From JAAZPT01 sp034180455 (GTDB lineage Bacteria; Bacillota; Clostridia; Christensenellales; Aristaeellaceae): a DNA stretch of 9,302 nucleotides. Position numbers and translations under genes: made by a program. Positions 6,887 through 9,302 of this stretch are shown here, one piece after another; the first letter of the stretch is position 1, and each line of letters opens with the position of its first letter. The stretch is from the NCBI GenBank assembly GCA_034180455.1, contig JAXFOG010000015.1, positions 1 through 9,302 on the forward strand. Direction: 5' to 3'. Under the pieces are notes generated by a model. It had not been told where the DNA came from. It made no database searches and worked only from the letters and a program-made list of their open reading frames with translations.

Positions 6887-7963
6887 ATGTCACAAAGTAG
6901 CAAAGGCGTATATTTAAAAAATATAAGCAAAATATATAAAGATCCCAAAACAAATAAGGACTTTTATGCAGTAAATAATATCAGTCTAGATATAGAGCCA
7001 GGCTCTTTTGTAACCTTGCTTGGTCCATCAGGCTGTGGCAAAACTACTACATTGAGAATGATAGCAGGCTTTGAAAGCCCTGATGAAGGAGAGATATATC
7101 TTGGTGATGAGCCTATAAACGAGCTTACGCCAAACAAACGCGATACGGCTATGGTGTTCCAAAGCTATGCACTTTTCCCTCATTATAATGTGTATGATAA
7201 CATAGGCTATGGCTTGAAGCTTAGGAATGTGCCTAAAGACGAAATGAGAGAGAGAATTATGAACATACTCTCGCTTGTAGAGCTTGATGGTATGGAAGCT
7301 AGAATGACCAACCAGCTATCAGGTGGCCAGCAGCAGAGAGTTGCGCTTGCTCGTGCGCTAGTTGTAGAGCCTAGTCTATTGCTTTTTGATGAGCCATTAT
7401 CCAATCTTGATGCAAAGCTAAGAGTAAATATGCGTACAGAGATTCGTCGCATACAGCAAAAGCTTGGAATCACAGCAATATATGTTACCCACGATCAGAG
7501 CGAAGCTATGAGCCTTTCAGATAATATTATTATAATGAACAAGGGTGTTATCGCTCAGATGGGCACTCCAACAGAGATTTATTACAGACCAAAGGATAAA
7601 TTTGTTGCAGACTTCATAGGCGAGGTTAATTTCCTTGAGGCAGAGGCTGTAAAAATAGATGGAGAAAAGACCATACTAGAGATAAATAATCAACAGGTAT
7701 ATTATGAAAAGAAGCTTGAAAAAGCAACGAAATATACTCTTATGACAAGACCTGAAGCCATATCCCTTTCAGATGAGGGAGATCTAGAATGCACAGTAGA
7801 ATTATCTTGCTTTATGGGCGAGTATCAAAATTATCATGTACGAGTAGGCGATACATTGGTTAAGATAAGCGATTATTTCCCACTCAATCGCAAAGTTTAC
7901 AATGTGGGCGACAAGGCTTACATTAAATTTAAGCCAGGTAGCTTGCATGTGCTTGAACAATAA
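6887..7963 (+). CDS. ABC importer ATPase, FbpC/PotA-like with TOBE tail
   Basis: This is the cytoplasmic ATPase that powers the importer, working as a homodimer against the two EAA loops of the fused permease. Motifs are complete: Walker A at 46-54 (GPSGCGKTT), Q-loop Gln92, signature LSGGQQQ at 144-150, Walker B LLLFDEP at 164-170, D-loop SNLD at 172-175 and switch His202. The region after about 240 (DFIGEVNFLEAEA, then 280-355) matches the C-terminal TOBE-like regulatory part of FbpC/PotA/MalK-type ATPases. At 358 aa the length is usual. The ATG at 6887 has GGAGG at 6877-6881 with a 5-nt gap, and the gene starts 11 bp after the permease. No terminator follows its stop; instead mobile-element sequence begins at once, so the native 3' end of the operon appears to be lost. 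Confidence 0.94.
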   Translation: MSQSSKGVYLKNISKIYKDPKTNKDFYAVNNISLDIEPGSFVTLLGPSGCGKTTTLRMIAGFESPDEGEIYLGDEPINELTPNKRDTAMVFQSYALFPHYNVYDNIGYGLKLRNVPKDEMRERIMNILSLVELDGMEARMTNQLSGGQQQRVALARALVVEPSLLLFDEPLSNLDAKLRVNMRTEIRRIQQKLGITAIYVTHDQSEAMSLSDNIIIMNKGVIAQMGTPTEIYYRPKDKFVADFIGEVNFLEAEAVKIDGEKTILEINNQQVYYEKKLEKATKYTLMTRPEAISLSDEGDLECTVELSCFMGEYQNYHVRVGDTLVKISDYFPLNRKVYNVGDKAYIKFKPGSLHVLEQ

Positions 7964-7969
7964 AACAAA

Positions 7970-8186
7970 ACCTCGGATACATAGCTGGGTGTACGTAAGA
8001 CAGTATTGCGCTAAGATTGACGAAGCGGCACGAAACCGCATGAAGCTGATCGTGCGGTCACTGGCAGAGCAAAACGGCGTGACCGAGCAACTGAAAGCTG
8101 AAAACCAAATGGAATGGGTGCGGCAGATGAACGCTTGCAAGGCACAGGCAGAGGAGATTGTGAAAGCGGAATTGATTTATGATTGA
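7970..8186 (+). pseudogene. tnpV: 5'-truncated tnpV remnant
   Basis: The last ~65 codons match my knowledge of the C-terminal part of TnpV, a small accessory protein of Tn4451-type and related Firmicute mobile elements. Recognisable stretches are KIDEAARNRMKLI, NGVTEQLKAENQMEWVRQMN and AEEIVKAELIYD, with TGA at 8184-8186. Full TnpV proteins are about 120 aa. Here the N-terminal half is missing: upstream of about 7970 the frame continues only into the ATPase gene read in another frame. A GC-rich block (34 of 60 bases at 8041-8100) differs from the importer genes. An open frame can be drawn from ATG 7902, but its first ~22 residues are an out-of-frame reading of the ATPase and have no ribosome-binding site. 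The exact left edge is uncertain, somewhere in 7964-7985. In Tn4451, tnpV lies next to the catP cargo gene, as it lies next to the acetyltransferase here. Confidence 0.78.
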
Positions 8187-8192
8187 GCGAGA

Positions 8193-8222
8193 AAGTCCGG
8201 GCAGAAAACTGTTCGGACTTTT
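8193..8222 (+). terminator. Terminator after the tnpV remnant
   Basis: A 12-bp stem including two G-U pairs (8193-8204 with 8209-8220) closes an AAAA loop and runs into TTTT (8219-8222). The pairing extends outward imperfectly through GAGAAAG at 8189-8195 and TTTTCTC at 8219-8225. It would stop transcripts coming through the ATPase and tnpV remnant before the acetyltransferase promoter. Confidence 0.75.
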
Positions 8223-8253
8223 CTCATATATCCAAAATGACGGTAGAATTGTT

Positions 8254-8289
8254 CACAATTTTATGGTATAATTTAAATACAAAATTGTG
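8254..8289. repeat. 9-bp inverted repeat around the acetyltransferase -10 box
   Basis: CACAATTTT (8254-8262) and AAAATTGTG (8281-8289) are perfect reverse complements separated by 18 bp. The repeat brackets the TATAAT box and the predicted start site. This arrangement fits a repressor operator, but no regulator gene is adjacent in the window. Confidence 0.55.
8264..8272 (+). promoter_or_regulatory. Extended -10 promoter of the acetyltransferase gene
   Basis: TATAAT at 8267-8272 is preceded by TG at 8264-8265, an extended -10 element. The best -35 candidate with 17-bp spacing (TAGAAT, 8244-8249) matches only three positions. The predicted start is near 8279, giving a leader of about 40 nt. 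GGAGG at 8308-8312 lies 6 nt before the ATG at 8319. Confidence 0.75.
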
Positions 8290-8291
8290 CA

Positions 8292-8307
8292 ACAAATCGG
8301 AATTTGT
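8292..8307 (+). promoter_or_regulatory. Leader hairpin touching the ribosome-binding site
   Basis: ACAAAT (8292-8297) and ATTTGT (8302-8307) form a 6-bp stem with a CGGA tetraloop in the predicted leader. Its 3' base is directly before GGAGG (8308-8312). It may modulate ribosome access, though the stem is weak because it is mostly A-T. Confidence 0.4.
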
Positions 8308-8318
8308 GGAGGATTAAC

Positions 8319-8885
8319 ATGACGGTTGATGTATATGAAAATTGCCCTATTTATGAAAATGAATATTATATGCTAAGAATGACAAACAAAGAGGACAAGG
8401 CGGATTTGTTAAAAGTATATTCTGATGAAAAATCAGTACCATTTTTTAATAGTGATAATTGTGGTGGAGATGATTTTTACTATACAACTGAAAAAAGAAT
8501 GGAACAAGCGATTGAATTTTGGCATTGGGAATATGATAGACAGGGTTTTGTCCGTTGGACGATTGTTTCAAAGGAAACAAATGAGGCGGTGGGTACGATA
8601 GAACTTTTTCATCGAGAAGCCGAAGATTATTTTACAAATTGTGGTTTACTTAGATTGGATATTCGGAGCGATTATGAAATTACAAGTGAGATTGTTAAAA
8701 TTTTGGAGTTGATAATTGAACCTGCATATGTACTTTTTCAATGTGATAAAATTGCTACAAAAGCGATAGATTTAGCGGTTGAACGTATTTCAGCATTGAA
8801 AAGATTGGGCTTTAAGTATTCAGAAGAAAAGTTGATTGGACATGACGGTACAGAATATGATTCATATTACGTATTAGAGCAATAA
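8319..8885 (+). CDS. GNAT family N-acetyltransferase (cargo gene)
   Basis: This is a predicted cytoplasmic acetyl-CoA-dependent acyltransferase, 188 aa, of the Acetyltransf_3 (RimJ-like) type. The early YYMLRMTNKEDKADLLKVYSD (16-36) is the usual first strand and helix. FVRWTIVSKETNEAVGTIEL (77-96) gives the central strands. The final ERISALKRLGFKYSEE (155-170) matches the C-terminal NxxSxxxLxKLGF region. The acetyl-CoA-binding loop, normally RxxGxG/A after strand 4, reads LRLDIRSDYEITSEIV (111-126) without the glycines, so activity or substrate may be unusual. ATG 8319 is preferred over an in-frame TTG at 8304 because GGAGG (8308-8312) is correctly spaced for it. The gene is strikingly AT-rich (14 of 60 bases G+C at 8401-8460), unlike both flanks, which points to a foreign cargo gene. 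A resistance role is possible but not shown. Confidence 0.78.
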   Translation: MTVDVYENCPIYENEYYMLRMTNKEDKADLLKVYSDEKSVPFFNSDNCGGDDFYYTTEKRMEQAIEFWHWEYDRQGFVRWTIVSKETNEAVGTIELFHREAEDYFTNCGLLRLDIRSDYEITSEIVKILELIIEPAYVLFQCDKIATKAIDLAVERISALKRLGFKYSEEKLIGHDGTEYDSYYVLEQ

Positions 8886-8911
8886 CTTCCGATTTGTCGA
8901 ACTGATAAAAT

Positions 8912-8930
8912 CCCTTTAGGAACTAAAGGG
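8912..8930. repeat. 8-bp hairpin after the acetyltransferase gene
   Basis: CCCTTTAG (8912-8919) pairs perfectly with CTAAAGGG (8923-8930) around a GAA loop. It lies 26 bp after the stop codon and has no T-run on the plus strand, so it is not a classic terminator. It is directly followed by the next hairpin. Confidence 0.6.
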
Positions 8931-8965
8931 CGCACTTCTATACTCTCCTATCGGGAGTATGTGCG
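8931..8965. repeat. Two-part hairpin, second in the array
   Basis: The outer stem CGCAC (8931-8935) with GTGCG (8961-8965) encloses the inner stem ATACTC (8940-8945) with GAGTAT (8955-8960). A 4-nt bulge lies on the 5' side. It abuts the preceding hairpin with no spacer. Confidence 0.55.
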
Positions 8966-8978
8966 TCCTGCGGAGCTT

Positions 8979-9018
8979 CATTCCCGGTCAGCAGAAAAAA
9001 ACTGCCCGACCGAGAATG
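8979..9018. repeat. Long interrupted hairpin with A7 loop
   Basis: Three nested pairings form one long stem: CATTC/GAATG (8979-8983, 9014-9018), CGGTC/GACCG (8985-8989, 9008-9012) and GCAG/CTGC (8991-8994, 9002-9005). The loop is seven A (8995-9001). Read on the minus strand the loop is a T-run, but it sits inside the stem rather than after it. Confidence 0.6.
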
Positions 9019-9096
9019 TTGCGTCACTTCGTTCCGTCAAGGTGGCTACACCCCCTTGCGCCGCTTATGCGGCTATCCCTTGTGGACTTGCCGTCC

Positions 9097-9122
9097 GCAA
9101 ACGGTTTTGACAAACCGTTTGC
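9097..9122. repeat. Perfect 11-bp hairpin
   Basis: GCAAACGGTTT (9097-9107) pairs without mismatch with AAACCGTTTGC (9112-9122) around a TGAC loop. It has no T-run on either side. It is the strongest single stem in the gene-free region. Confidence 0.7.
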
Positions 9123-9155
9123 CGGCAGCAAGTTTGAAGATTAGACATAAACAAC

Positions 9156-9185
9156 TCCTCCGCATGGTCTAAGCCATACGGAGGA
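9156..9185 (-). terminator. Hairpin downstream of the minus-strand gene, possible terminator
   Basis: A 12-bp stem with one C-A mismatch (9156-9167 with 9174-9185) has a TCTAAG loop. It lies 46 bp past the stop of the minus-strand tail. On the minus strand it is followed by GTTGTTTATG, only moderately T-rich. It may therefore be a weak terminator or another member of the hairpin array. Confidence 0.4.
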
Positions 9186-9231
9186 TTAACTGTTTTACGG
9201 ACACCCGTCTATCGCCGCGGGACTTTTCCGT

Positions 9232-9302
9232 TTATTGATCTGCGATCTCCCTGATCCGTGCCGTCAGCAGCGGAAGCGCTTTCTCAAATTCCACGCCGTA
9301 CC
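9232..9302 (-). CDS. C-terminal tail of an unidentified minus-strand gene (partial)
   Basis: On the minus strand the frame entering at the window edge reads YGVEFEKALPLLTARIREIA followed by DQ, then a TAA stop at 9234-9232. The amphipathic helical look, with alternating Glu/Lys/Arg and Leu/Ile, and the GC-rich codons are typical of mobile-element genes. Recombinase, mobilization protein or other accessory protein are all possible. The piece is too short to choose, and the gene converges on the acetyltransferase gene. Confidence 0.5.
   Translation of the reverse strand, partial: YGVEFEKALPLLTARIREIADQ

Larger units (their letters stand above)
8886..9231. other. GC-rich gene-free region with many hairpins
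   Basis: These ~345 bp hold no gene I can support. One 60-base stretch (9001-9060) is 60% GC by hand count, against 23% inside the acetyltransferase gene. At least seven inverted repeats follow one another; the larger ones are listed separately and the smaller ones are at 9038-9058 (8-bp arms, one mismatch) and 9060-9073 (GCCGC-TTAT-GCGGC). CTATCCCTTG at 9073-9082 follows the last of these and loosely resembles the YATCC start of MOB-P type nick sites. The region could be a transfer origin, a recombination site or a structured RNA of the mobile element. Its function is not established. Confidence 0.6.

Noticed and set aside
7902..8186. 94-aa open frame as an intact gene
   Set aside because: Its first ~22 codons read the ATPase gene out of frame and there is no ribosome-binding site. 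Only the part after about 7970 resembles TnpV.
8959..9144. 61-aa open frame in the hairpin region
   Set aside because: It has no ribosome-binding site, starts inside one hairpin stem and runs through several others, and the protein shows no recognisable family or domain pattern.
1..9302. CRISPR array, tRNA or rRNA genes
   Set aside because: I saw no regularly spaced direct repeats, tRNA cloverleaf or rRNA-like sequence on either strand.

Overview
The window looks like chromosomal DNA of a low-GC anaerobic Firmicute (Clostridia/Eubacteriales-like), joined near position 7964 to a fragment of a mobile element. The evidence is strong GGAGG ribosome-binding sites, consensus sigma-A promoters, hairpin-plus-T-run terminators, heavy use of ATA (Ile) and AGC (Ser), and the protein families present (Lsa-type ABC-F, PfoR-like EIIC, TnpV). 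I cannot name the species.

Left part (1-3840), all on the plus strand. A 12-residue tail of an upstream gene is followed by an Lsa-type ABC-F ATPase (86-1558), predicted to protect ribosomes from lincosamide, streptogramin A and pleuromutilin drugs. Next is a long AlaX-type alanyl-tRNA editing protein (1638-2801). Its 3' end overlaps by 38 bp a PfoR-like membrane protein of the PTS EIIC_2 family (2764-3810), and a strong terminator closes this unit at 3817-3840.

Middle part (3841-7963). A perfect-consensus promoter (TTGACA-17 bp-TATAAT) drives an importer operon. It encodes a secreted COG1840-type solute-binding protein, a fused double-domain permease and an ATPase with a TOBE-like tail. A terminator hairpin lies between the binding protein and the permease, which probably keeps the binding protein in excess. 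Annotation by similarity would call this Fe(3+) uptake. The binding protein, however, lacks an obvious Tyr-Tyr iron motif and carries an His-Asp...Glu arrangement that suggests an organic or phosphorylated ligand instead.

Right part (7964-9302). Base composition changes abruptly. A 5'-truncated tnpV (about 57% GC in a hand-counted 60-base block) abuts the ATPase stop codon. It is followed by a terminator and a very AT-rich GNAT acetyltransferase cargo gene (23% GC in one 60-base block). That gene has its own extended -10 promoter, which sits inside a 9-bp inverted repeat. After it comes about 345 bp of GC-rich DNA with no convincing gene but a dense series of hairpins, possibly a transfer origin or structured RNA region of the element. 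The window ends with the C-terminal tail of an unidentified minus-strand gene.

I found no clearly undescribed multi-gene system. The items most worth checking are the hairpin array, the symmetry around the acetyltransferase gene, the truncated-element junction, and the substrate of the importer.
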